A DNA stretch of 64,000 bases from Yamagishiella unicocca (lineage: Eukaryota; Chlorophyta; Chlorophyceae; Chlamydomonadales; Volvocaceae): the NCBI GenBank assembly GCA_003116995.1, contig BDSL01000175.1, positions 1-64,000 on the forward strand. Direction: 5' to 3'. Numbering within the stretch: the first letter of the stretch is position 1; every line of letters starts with the position of its first letter. Position numbers and translations under genes: made by a program. The notes under the pieces are model-generated. The model saw only the letters and a program-made list of their open reading frames with translations, was not told where the DNA came from and searched no databases. Positions 1 through 10,856 of this stretch are shown one piece after another.

Positions 1-78
1 CCCCTGACTGCCCCGACCCCCTCCTGCACCCCCCTGACTGCCCCCCCCCTCCTGCACCCCCCTGACTGCCCCGCCCAG

Positions 79-3000
79 GAGCGCGAGCGGCTGCGGTGGC
101 GCGCCCGCGGACTGGACGACCTGGACGTGGTGGAGGATGACGTGGAGGAGGTGGGGGGGGGGGCGGCGTGTAGGCGGGGCGGCGGGGCGGCTGGCTGGCT
201 GGCTGGGTAGTATGTGCGGCCTGCGTTTCATGGGGGGCCGGCCGGAATTGCACGGAGGAGGGGGTTGCCTGGGACCTGCACAGCCTTCATTGGTTGTGCA
301 GGTCCTATTTAACCTTCATTGGTTGGGTTCCCATCCTCATGAGCTGCCGCGCCTCATCTCTCGCCTCATCCGCCGCCAGGCCTCTCGGCTCGAGGCGCTG
401 ATTGAGGAGCTGACGGAGAAGGCCGCCCTGCAGCAGCAGCAGCAGCTACTGCAGCAACAGCAGCAGCAGCTACTGCAGCAACAGCAGCAGCAGGCGGCTG
501 CGGCTGTGGCGGCCGCTGGCGGGGCAGCGGGGGTGGCCGGGCCCGGGATCACTCCCGGAGGCTCGCTGCCCGCTGCCGGGGCCGGGGCCGGGGCCGCTGC
601 CGGCGGCTTCTCTCCCTCCAACCTCACCGCCCTGACCGCGTGGGGAGCCGGCGGCGGGGTCTGCGGCGGCGGCGGTCGGCGCCTCAAGACGGCGACGGAG
701 ATGCTGGCGGAGGCTAAGGAGCGCCGGCAGCGGCTGGAGCTGGCGATCAGGGGCCCGCCGAACTGCCAGGCAAGCGGCGGCAGCAAGGGCGCACTGCGTG
801 TGTATGGGATGGTTTCGGAGCCTCAGGGGACTCGGGTGGGGTCATGGTCCCGCCCGCCCGCCCAAAGGTTACCTCTCAGCGGCTGAGCCGTCCATGCAGC
901 ACCCCACAAGCCGCGCTCTCATGGCACCTCATCACCTCTGAGCCCGCAACCCCCCTAACCCCCCCTACATCTATTCTAAGCGGTTTTCCTCCGTACACGG
1001 GTTTTCCTTGCAATCCCCCCCTCCTGCCCCAGGTCCTGCTGACGGGTCCGGAGCGCGTGGCCTCCCTCATGGACGCCTTGGCCATCGCCGAGTACATCTC
1101 CCTCTTCGGCCGCCTGTGCGGCCTCTCGCCCGCCGTCATGGGTCTGCCGCCCCCCCCGCCGGGAGCCAGCGCTGGTGCCGCCGCGCAGGCCGCCGCCGCT
1201 GCCGCGGGCGTGCTGGCCAGCATGGCCACCGGCGGCGCTACGGCCCCCTCGCCGCTGCGCTGCCTGCAGCACGCGGTGTGCTGGCCGCTGGACAGCCCGC
1301 TGCTGGAGGAGCTCTACTCGGCGCTGCTGCGCTTCCTCATCTCGCAGTGGGTGAGTGGCGCGGGGGGGGTGTGATAAGGTAATCGGGAGGGGGGCAGCGG
1401 GACCGTCAAGGACCCGGTCGCTGGCATGGGGCGGTGGCGGGGCCGGAGAGAGGGGCGGCATGCGACTCCGGCGGGTTCCGGGCCCCAGTTCAGGCTCTAT
1501 TCGTGGCTGGCCCTCCCCCACTGGCTTCACCCAGTTGTGCTCCTCCCCTCGTGTAACCCCTCCTCCACCCTCCCCCCCTCGTCCTCAGGTCCGCACGGGC
1601 GGCCCCACGCTGGCCGGCCGCCTCAAGCGCTGGCTGCGGCTGCTGTCTGCCCCCGGCTGCTGGCCCGAGGTGCTGCGGCGCTACCTGCTGCTGTCCAGGC
1701 GGGTGACAGGGCGGGGGGGCGGGGGGCAGTGGTGGGTCGGCGGAGCCGAGCGGAACGGAGGACGGTGAAGGGGACGTGGTGCAGCCCTGCCAGGGGGGGC
1801 TGACCCCGCTCTGCCATGAAGTGCTGATGCCGCCCTGCCGTACGGGCAACCCCCTCCTCCCCCGGTTCTTTTTTGCAACCCCTTCCGCCCCCCAGGTCCC
1901 ATGCATCCCGAAACGTCTTTCCTAAACGGTTTTTTTTTCTCGCATTCACGGGTCTTCCTCGAAACCCCCCAGGTCACACGTGACAGTGAGCCCCGCTGAC
2001 CTGGCGGACCGGCGCCTGGCGCTGCTGGCGGATGACTGCATGGCGATACAGGTGAGGCGGGGGTTGGAAGGTCGCGGGGTGAGGCCAACGGTGAGGCCAA
2101 CGGTGAGGCCCAGTTGATGCGGCCATCGGTGCACGAGGCGTTTTAGGTGTTGGAGGGGGCCAGGGTGACAGACACCAGGACGGAGTCTCGCTTCAAGGCT
2201 ATGTGATCGCCCGCCCTGACGCGCATGTTCCCCTCCCCCCCCTCCCCTTCCCAGGCCGCTGTGCTTCTGAGCCACTCGCCCTACTTCACGCAGCCCCCCG
2301 CCTTCCACCTGCGACTGCTGGCCGCACTGTGCAACGACGCAGCGGGGTGTGACGGCACCAGGTCGGAGATCAGCAACCGCCAGGTGGGCGGGACTGGGGC
2401 GGGAGCTGGGGGTTGGGGGTTGGGGGGACCTAGCACCCAGCTGGAGCTGGGGGTAGGGTTGCGTGGGAGGAGGGCTGCCGGACAGTGGGGCCGGAAAGAA
2501 GGTCGGGGCTACCCCAACCCACCCACCCAACCCAACCCAACCCAACCCAACCCAACCCAACCAACCCAACCAACCCAACCAACCCAACCAACCCAACCAA
2601 CCCAACCAACCCAACCCAACCAACCCAACCCAACCAACCCAACCCAACAGGACGCCCTGGAGAAGCTGCAGGTGCAGAAGTACCACTCGGATGCGGAGGT
2701 GAGGCCGGGGTCGCGAGGAGTGCGTGTGCTAGGAGCCAGGGGCATGGTGGGATGGGGTCCAGGTTGGGATCCCGCTGGCGGCGATAAGCCAGAAAGGGAT
2801 GCCGGCGACGTGTTGGGTTCGTTGGTAGCGAAGCTCATTTGCCACCCATTAGCCGTGCTTCTCCTCCGTTCCCTGTCCACATCGCTTTCCATGTCGGCAC
2901 ACCCTGCCCTGTGTTGCCCGGGGCTGGCCAGTTCCGCAAGCGGGAGAAGCAGCAGCAGCAGCAGCGCCGGGCTGCGGAGCGCCATCGGAGGCAGCAGCTG

Positions 3001-6000
3001 ATGGAGGCGGCGGCGGCGGCGGCAGGGGGCGGACCGGACTATCACGGTGGGGAGGACGGCGGAGGCGGCAGGGCGCCGGGGCCGGCTCGAGGACGCGGCA
3101 GGGGAAGAGGCCGGGGTCGGGGACGGGGACGGGGCCGCTCCTTTGCGGTAGCTCTTGAGGGCCCTGTTGGCGGCGCGGCGGCGGGGGCTGGGCTGGGCGG
3201 ATTGGATGGCGGCGGCGGAGGAGCAGGCGGGGCGCCCGGCAGCGGCAGCGGCGATGAGATGGCGGCGACGCCGATGCTGACGTCAGCGCCGTCACACCAG
3301 AGCGGCGGGCCGCTGGCGGAGGGAGGCGATGAGGATGACGGCGGCGACGCGGAGAGGGACGCGACGGCGACGCCGCCGCTGGCGGCGGCGGCCACGGCCG
3401 TGGCGGCGGCGGCGGCGCCTCCGCCGGCGGTGCCTCCGGGCCCTCCGGGGGTCCTTGGCGACGACGATGATGACGGCGGGGACTCGGCCGGTGATGACGG
3501 CGACGACTCGGCGGCGGAGGAGGGCCAGGGGGTGAGTCGCGGGGGGCCGTTGGGCCGAGCAGGGAGGGGCTGTGGGGGAGGTAGGGCGGGGTGCGGAGGC
3601 GGCGAGGGACCGGTGCTTAGGGCGGATGCCCATGTACTACTATTGGTACGTGCCTGCAAGGGGGCGGTGGAGTCGCCAGCAAGGGATCCGACCTGCCCCG
3701 TGTTCCTGACGCGCTGCCGCAGCGGCGCAAGCGCTCCAGGGGGGCCTCGGAGGCGGAGCTGCGTGCTCGCGAGGAGGAGTGGTTCAGCCGCGACAACTCG
3801 CACGAGGCGGAGCTGCGCAAGGTGGCGGTGCGCCTGGAGCCGCTGGGGAGCGACAGGTGGGGCGCAGGGCGGCAGAAGGGGCTTCGAGGAAGACCCGTGG
3901 ATGCGAGGAAAAACCGTTCAGAACAGACGTTTTCAGATGCATGCTGGAGAACTGGGGCAGAAGGGGCGGGGGGGGGCCAGAAATGAACCGGTTACTCGGC
4001 CGAGGTGGGGGAGCAGTGAGGAAGCTCGTGCAAGGGAGGGGGTCCCAGGAGGGAGGGCGGCAAGAGGGGGTGTTGAGACAAGTAACGCCCCTCCTCCCTC
4101 CCATCTCGCTCCACCGGTCCTCCCCCCTCCGCCCAGGTACCACCGGCGCTACTGGCTGCTGGGCGGCGCTGGGCCGCTCCTGTTCGTGGAGGACGTCTCG
4201 CAGCCGGAACACGGCCTGGGCACTCCGGCGGCGCAGCGGGTGCAGCACCCGGGGCCGCACACAGCCTCGGGGGGGGCGCAGGTCGCCACGGGGGCAGCGG
4301 CGGCGGAGCCACCCGCCGCCCCCTGCGCCGCGAGCCGCGCCTCTGAGGGAGAGGCCGCAGCTGGGGCCGCAGCTGAGGCCGCCGGCCCCGGCGGCAGCGC
4401 CGTCGTTGAGGCCGCTGACGTGTCCGCGGCGGAGGTGGCGGCCCCGGCGGCTGGTCCGCCCGCGGCCCCGGCTGCTGCTGCTGCCGCCCCGCCCGCCGCC
4501 CCAGTCGGGGTGCAGCAGCCTGCTGTGGGGCTGCTGTCCAGCCGCGAGGAGCTGGATGCGCTGCTGGAGGGGCTCAACCGGCGAGGACCCCGGTGGGTGG
4601 CTGGGTGGGGGGCGGTGGGTGGGCGGGGCTGGGCGGGTGGGTGCGGGTGAGTGCCGAGTGCGTACGGGAACAAGCGTGAAAGGGCAGTTGGGCGCGTGGC
4701 TGGAGAAGGGAGGGCACGTTGAGGGGTGCCTACAGTTGCAACTACCCAACTGGTCGCAAACTAACTCCCAACCGACGTACGTGGCGCAGGGAACGTGAGC
4801 TCTTCGCCGTACTGCGGCGGAAGTACTCCCAGCTCGTGGCGGCACTGCAGCCGCCGCCGCCGCCCCCGCCCCCGCCGCCACCCGAGCCGCCGACGCCGCC
4901 GACGCCGCCCCCGCCTCCCACGCCGCCGACCCCGTCCACCGAGACAGACGACCAGGGCGGCCCCGCGCTGCCGCCCGCCAGGGCCGCAGCGGTGGCGGCT
5001 GCGGCTGCTCGGGCTCGGGCCACAGCGGGTGGTGATGATGACGACTCTGAAGCCACCCAGTCGGTGGACATGGGGGGAGCCAGGGCCGCAGCAGCGGATG
5101 ACATGGAGGTCGACTCGAAGCCACCAGCGGCGCCGACGGTTGCTGCGGGTGCGGGTGCGGGTGCGGTTGCGCCGGTGGATGTTAAGGTCGAGCTGCCGAC
5201 GCCGGTTCTGCGGGGGGCCGCTGCTCCAGCGGATCAGCCCGCCACCACCACCGTCATGGTAAAGGAGGAAGCGAAGGAGGAGGCGATGGGGGAGGCGAAG
5301 GAGGAGGCGAAGGAGGAGGCGATGCAGGAGGCAGCTGCAACGGTGGCAGCAGCAGCGCCGGAGGTGAAGGCGGAGGCGGTGGCCGGCGGTGAGGCGGGGC
5401 CCTCGGCGCCCCAGGCTGAGGCGGAACCGGAGGCTGAGGATGGCGGGAAGAAGGCGCCGGAAGGACCGGCAGGCGCCCCCCCCTCCGCCTCCGAGCAAGC
5501 AGCCCCTAAGGCGGAGCCGTTGGAGCGGGTCGAGGAGCAGAGGCAGGGGACTGCCTCGGCCCCGGAGCAGGCGCAGGAGCAGGCGCAAGAGCAGGCGGAG
5601 CAGGGGATTTCGCCAAGCAAGAAGGAGGAGGGGCAGCAGGCGGAGGAGCCGGAGGAGGAGGAGGAGCTGCCGCCTGTTAGCAGCGCCGTACTGGAGCTGT
5701 TGGGGGGCCCCCAGCTGCCCAGGGACAGCTTCTGGCTGCGGCGAGGCAGGAGGATCTTCCACATGCCGGATCCGGATCCAGAGCTGCTGCCGGTCGAGGT
5801 GCTGCAGGTGGGTTGGTACCTTTGCCGCGGTGGGGGTGCGAGGAAGGCCCGTGGGTATGAGGGAAACCGTTTAGGAGAGACGTATCGACTCATGGTTCGT
5901 CAGTGAGGGCTCCTGACCACTCCACCTGCCACAACTGCCACCACCTGCCCCAACTGCCACCACAACCGCCACCACAACTGCCACCATAACTGCCGTAACT

Positions 6001-9000
6001 GCCCCCAGGCCAAGCGGTTGCGCTCCGTGCTGTCCCGCACTGTGGCGGAGCTCAGCTGCATGCTGACGGGGCTGGCGGCGGCGGGCTTCCAGCTGGCAGC
6101 GCCGGCGGAGGAAGCGGGAGGGGACGCCGCCGCCGCACCCGCCGCCGCACCTGGCGCTGGCGACAGTGGGGCTGATGGCACCGCCGCTGACGCCGCCACC
6201 GGAGCAGGGGACGCGGCTGCTGGCGGAGGAGGCGGCAGTGGGGATGCTGCCGCCGACGCCGCCGCCAGCGGGGCCGCCGCCGGCGGCGCTGCTGGCGGCA
6301 GCGGCTCCGAGGGCGGTGAGGACGGCATCGAGGCCTGGCGGGAGCGGCTGAACGCGTGCGAGCGAGAAGGCGACGCGGCGGCCCTGTTGGAGGCGCTGGA
6401 GCGGCTCGAGGTGCGGCCGGGGGGTAGTGCAGCGGGAGGGCAGTGGGGAGCAGCCCCTGCGGGAGTAGGGTTTTTAAGGAGAGGCCATGTGTTAGGAAGC
6501 CCATTAAGACACCGTCTGGTGCATGCATACGGTACGTTTGGAGCAGGGGGCGGGGGTTAGGGGAGGTTGTGTTGGGGTGGCCCACGTGTCGCTGTGCAGC
6601 CCTTGCAGCGGGCCGCTCCGATCCCTCACTGACGAACCATGAGTTGTTCCGGTCCTCCTCCTCCACGTTGCCTGGCCTGAAAGGAATCTGAACCCATGCA
6701 CCCGCTGCCTCCTGGTCCGCAGGCCGCCATCAACGGACTGGGCGAAGGGCTGCCGGCCGGCGGCGACGACGCCACCCTGGCTGCTGCGGTTTCGGAGGCG
6801 GAGCTGTACGAGTCGGAGTTCATGCTGGCTCCGCTGGACCCCTCCTACCCGGCGCAGCTGCAGCAGCTACTGCGGCAGCAGCGGCAGCAGGGGGCGGCGG
6901 AGGCGGCGGCGGAGGGGACCCCGGCGGAGGCCGGGGCCGCTGAGGCTGCGCCGGCAGCGGCCGAAGCGGCGCCGACGGGTGCTGCTGCTGCGGCGGCGGC
7001 GGCGGCGGCTCCAGCGGAGGCGGAGGCGGGGCAAGCAGGCGACGGCACGGTGTCAGCTGGCGGGGAGGGCACGGAGGGGAGCCAAGGCGGCGGCGGTGCG
7101 GCGGCGGGCGGCGCGGCACTGCCGGCGCAGGTGCCCCTGGCGGAGATCGCGGCGGCGGCGTCGATGACGAGTCGGTGAGTGGGAGGGGGAGGAGGGGGAG
7201 GGGCGGGTGGTGAGTGCGGCGTGTAGGGGCGGGTGAGGCGAAGGGGCGGAGTAGGGTGCCATTGGGCTCAGGTAGCATCGAATACAGGTACTCTGATACA
7301 CGCCGGCTACGTGGAAGGGCACTCGGCCGCACGTCCGGCCGCCCGCCCTCCCCGCTGCCTCACTCGTGTCGCTGCCTCGTGTGCGCCCCAACCCCACCCC
7401 GCCACCACGTCTGTTCTAACCGGTTCTGTCTCGCATCTACGGATCTCCCTCGCAACCCCGCCACCGCAGAGGCCGGGTCCGCATACCGCGACAGCGAACC
7501 ACCACCACCACCACGACCGCCGCCGCTGCGGACCCTACCGTGGCGTCTTCCGGCCCCCAGCCGCCCCCAGCGCTCCCGCCACCCGCTCCTGCCTCTGCCT
7601 CCGAGGCCGCCGCTGACCAGGGGACGGCCGCCAGCGTGCCACTCCCGCCAGCGCACCACCCCTCACCCACCACCACGGCCGCCGCCGCCGGCTCTGAACC
7701 CGGTCCTGAGCCCATGTCGATCGACGGGCAGTCTGCGGTGGTGACGGTTTCCACGGAAGCCGCGGCGGCGGCGGCGGCGGCGGCAGCACCCGCTGCCGCC
7801 GCCGCCGCCGGCGGTCCTCTCCGCCTGGTTGCGGCTCTGGACGAGCTGGACGACAGCGACAATGAGGAGGAGCGGCTGCGCAACAGCGCCGACCCCGTGG
7901 TGTCGGGGGTGCCGGACCTGGAGGCGGTGCTCAACCTGCGGCTGTTCAACCCGGCCAAGGGGGCGGCGCTGTGGAGGTCGGCGAGGGAGCGGGCGGTGTG
8001 GCTGCGGGACCTGCGGGCGGCGGCGACGGTGGCGGGCGGGCCCACGGAGGCGGCGGCGGCGTACTCCGCCAACGTGCTGGTGGACAGGTGCTCGCCCATG
8101 ATCAAGGTGGGGGTGGTATAAAAACTGTATTACGCAACGGGACAGGATAGATGGCGCATGGTCGCATGGCGCGGGGGGCCGGCGGGAGTGGGCAGGTGGG
8201 TGGGTTGCGAGGTGGGGAAACCCGTGTACGCGTAAGAAACCGTTTCGTGACAGACGGCAGGTATGTGGGTGGGTGGGCAGCAGGTGGGTGGGTGGCTCAG
8301 TGCGGCCCGCTGACCGCCAGTCAAGCACTGCACCAGCCGTCCTGACCGCCAGACCCGGCCCGACCCGCCGGTCCGTCCTCGCAGGCGGCAAAGCGGCGGC
8401 GGGAGTTTGAGGCCCTGGGCGGGGCGGCCGCGGCCGCAGCCGCAGCCGCGGCGCGTAAGGCCAAGAAGGGCCCCGCCGCGCTCATCGCACTGCTGGGGCC
8501 CGCAGCCGCGGCGGCCGCCGCCGCCGCCGCGGCCGCCGCCGCCGCCGAGTACCCCGACCTGGACTGCTACACGGACGACCCGGCGCTCATCGGCATGGGC
8601 TCCTCCGCCAGCTGGACGGGTCTGTGCCTGCGCTGTGGACTGGAGGGCGAGCTGCTGTGCTGCGACGGCGCCGGCTGCAACCGCGCCATGCACCTGTCGT
8701 GTGCAGCACTGGCGGACGTACCCGAGGGGGACTGGCTGTGCCCCGTCTGCATGCGAGCAGCCGCCGGAGGCGGCGGCGGCATGGTGGCGGGCGGCGGCGG
8801 CGGCGGCGAGTACATGTCGGATGACGGCATGGATCCGCCGCCGCTCCACCAGCCTCGTGGGTACGCGGCGGCGGCGGCGGTCCAGGCGGCGGCGTACCAG
8901 CAGCAGCATGCGCAGCACCTGACGACGCGGCGGCAGCTGGCGGCGGCGGCTGCCGGTGTCGGCGGCGGAAAGCGGAGCCGTGAGGCCTCCGTGGACCCCT

Positions 9001-9080
9001 CGGGTGGCGCCATGGCGTCGGGGGTGACCATGACGCGGTCGGGGCGGCGGGTGAAGCAGAACCAGCGGGAGGACATATGA
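79..9080 (+). CDS. DDT-WHIM-PHD chromatin remodelling accessory protein (5' end outside window)
   Basis: Fifteen exons are in view: 79-150, 380-769, 1033-1350, 1589-1698, 1973-2051, 2255-2383, 2651-2698, 2932-3531, 3723-3856, 4137-4592, 4790-5807, 6009-6410, 6723-7174, 7470-8106, 8385-9080. All phases agree and give 1846 residues plus TGA. Numbering from the first visible codon: a Gln/Ala-rich stretch (~38-70); a DDT-like helical domain (155-260, with LMDALAIAEYISLFGRLCG); a WHIM1-like helix ending LRRYLLL (261-297); an Arg/Gly repeat; a WHIM2/WSD motif LGSDRYHRRYW (~624-634); long acidic and Ala-rich linkers; and a PHD finger (1696-1738) with all C4HC3 ligands (CLRC, CCDGAGC, HLSC, CPVC). 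This order is that of ISWI-partner proteins (ACF1/BAZ and plant RLT types), which position nucleosomes with an ISWI ATPase. That role is inferred. The gene starts upstream of base 1. The intron after 1698 needs a GC donor (GCGGGT) to keep frame and is the least certain junction. Confidence 0.85.
969..1020 (+). repeat. Dispersed intronic element, copy a (forward, before 3' splice site)
   Basis: Block order TTCTAA, CGGTTTTCCT, TACACGGG, TTCCTTG, AATCCCCC. It ends 12 nt before the acceptor at 1032. Related copies lie at 1900-1970, 3882-3943, 5832-5895, 7402-7461 and 8202-8260. Confidence 0.6.
1900..1970 (+). repeat. Dispersed intronic element, copy b (forward, abuts 3' splice site)
   Basis: Contains CATGCATC, AAACGTCT, CTAAACGGTTTTT, CTCGCAT, CACGGGTCTTCCTCGAA and a C-run that merges into the acceptor AG at 1971-1972. 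It is nearly identical to the reverse complement of 3882-3943 over about 60 bp. Confidence 0.75.
2514..2649 (+). repeat. CCCAA/CCAACC tandem array in an intron
   Basis: About 135 bp of near-perfect CCCAA and CCAA units fill the 3' half of the intron 2384-2650 and run straight into the acceptor AACAG at 2650. The array therefore occupies the place of a normal pyrimidine tract. Confidence 0.9.
3882..3943 (-). repeat. Dispersed intronic element, copy c (reverse, after 5' splice site)
   Basis: Reverse complement of copy b, starting 25 nt after the donor at 3857. It shares the CATGCATC end, ACGTCT, AACGGTTTTT, CTCGCAT and CACGGGTCTTCCTCGA blocks. A shorter degenerate copy lies at 3977-3995. Confidence 0.75.
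5832..5895 (-). repeat. Dispersed intronic element, copy d (reverse, after 5' splice site)
   Basis: Read on the minus strand it gives ATACGTCT, TCCTAAACGGTTT, CCTCATACCCACGGGCC and TTCCTCGCA. It begins 24 nt after the donor at 5808. Confidence 0.65.
7402..7461 (+). repeat. Dispersed intronic element, copy e (forward, before 3' splice site)
   Basis: Blocks CACGTCTGTTCTAAC, CGGTTCTGTCTCGCAT, TACGGATC and CCCTCGCAACCCC. It ends 8 nt before the acceptor at 7469. Confidence 0.65.
8202..8260 (-). repeat. Dispersed intronic element, copy f (reverse, 5' half of intron)
   Basis: On the minus strand: CCGTCTGTCACGAAACGG, TTTCTTACGCGTACACGGG, TTTCCCCACCTCGCAACCC. It lies within the intron 8107-8384, about 95 nt after its donor. 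Confidence 0.55.
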
Positions 9081-9112
9081 GCGAAGCAGAACCAGCGGGA
9101 GGACATATGAGC
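9053..9112 (+). repeat. 30-bp tandem duplication spanning the stop codon
   Basis: 9053-9082 is repeated exactly as 9083-9112. The first copy carries the last codons (ending REDI) and TGA of the PHD gene. The second copy, in the same register, lies wholly in the 3' UTR. Confidence 0.95.
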
Positions 9113-10856
9113 GAGCAGGGGGGGAGGGGAGGGGCGGCAGGAGGCCCCGCTGTACGGCAAGGAGCGAGGGGGGCCCCCGCTGTACGGCATGATGCCCGCC
9201 CCCTCCCCTACCAGCTGGCAGGGAGACGGGCGGGCGGGCGGGAGGGCGCATGGCTGCTGCCTCGATGAGGTAGAGATAGGCACGTGGGTGGGGTGTAGGG
9301 GGGAGGCACGGCACGGCACGGCGCAGCCCCGGTGGTGGTGGGGTTGGGGGGTTCAAGAAAGAACCGTTTACGGGGGGGATGGACGGCCACACGCGGAGGG
9401 GCCGCGGAGCGACTGGGTCCGCAGTGGCGGCGCCACCACAGTGCGGCGCTGCCCGGGTGCGCCACCATACACGTGGGTGCGCCACCATACACGTGCGGCG
9501 CTGCCCGGGTGCGGTGCGGGTGGTTCAGTTAAGGGTCCGCACATGCACTCCCCCCACGGTGCACCTGCAACGTGACACGGCAGCACCGACAGCGGCACCG
9601 ACAGCGGCGCAAGGGCTGGCTGGCTTGCTGGCCACCTCAGCGGGTCCAGTGGCGTGTATCGGAAGTCCGTCCGTACGGCACTGGCGAAACGGCTCTGGAG
9701 CGGGGGTCACCCCCCGAGCGGTGCGCTCTGCCCAGACCTCATCGCGATATATACCTTCATGTGCGTGTGCGATCGTGTACGGACGTGTACGACGAGTACG
9801 TGTAGATATGCACACACGCACGCACTCGCGTTTCCATGTGCGAATGCAGTGCGGGCCAGCGGGGAGCTAGGGATGTCGTTATTGGTGGAGTTCGTCTTAG
9901 GATGATGATGAGGACAGTGATGGTGGTCAAGTGCGCTGTAGGAGGTGAGGTACTCGGATAGGATACTTGCAGCAGATGTCGGGGAGGGTGCTTGCAGGGG
10001 GTTTCGGGTGGCGCCCCGTCGTGTTTGGTAATTCCGATGGGTGGCTATACATCTTGGTGGCAGTACCAATGTTGAGGGATTGCCGTCATCCTGCATTGTA
10101 CTTGACTGCTGCTGATCCCGGGACAAGGGCTGATGGTATCACTAAGAGGGCGCAGGTAGCGGTACGCGTTGGGTGCGGCCGGGGAGCAATGTGGCGAGCA
10201 GTCGACTTGACATTTCCGACTTGAGACTGCTGGATTGCTATCCCGAGTGTTTGGAGGCAGCGCTCATGCATCGGGATCTCGAAGGCTGTAAATCAGCGCT
10301 GTTACCGGAGGCACTGACTGGCCGCCAAAAGTTGTCGCCAGGCAACGTCGAACGACCTGGCTCCGCTCCAGATGTCGTCACGCGAGTATCAACAGTGACT
10401 GACAGCTGGTAATGGCCAACATAACAACACATGCCATAGCGAGGTCTGTGAGGGCAGGAGACCACACGGGTTGGGAGGGTGGTTGGGCGGTTGGGTCGCT
10501 GCCCATCGCTGCCTTGCCGTTGATGCGCATTTCAGGTTACATCTTTATAGCAGCTGTCATGTGAAGGCATGCTCGTGCATGGCCGTGACTAAAGGTCGTC
10601 GTAACCACATTGTGCCATTCTTGCGGGAACGACTGCGACGTTTTATAAACACGCTTAACTGATGCACACGCCTACGTTCCATTAATCTCAAGGTATATCG
10701 CTGTCTTAACGTGCCGCAGCACCCTGTGCGGCGCCTCATTGCGCTGTGACGTGACGAAGACATTTGCCGTTATCATCTGGCCTTAAATAACATAATATCT
10801 TCTCCGTAGGTGGAGGCGAACAGCGACTCGTGCAGGTTTAGCAGAAACAAGTTGCC
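9113..10856. other. Intergenic region with the 3' UTR of the PHD gene
   Basis: No gene is recognised here. A TGTAA polyadenylation candidate for the upstream gene lies at 10287-10291, implying a 1.2-kb 3' UTR. A partial reverse copy of the dispersed intronic element is at 9344-9375, and a 20-bp direct repeat (GCGCCACCATACACGTG) occurs twice around 9458-9497. Confidence 0.5.

Noticed and set aside
2514..2650. CCCAA array as interstitial telomere
   Set aside because: Volvocine telomeres are TTTTAGGG-type; these units lack the TAAA part and lie in an intron.
2839..4650. 603-codon continuous frame
   Set aside because: It reads through two introns (3532-3722 and 3857-4136) that have good splice sites and are required for the WHIM2 motif.
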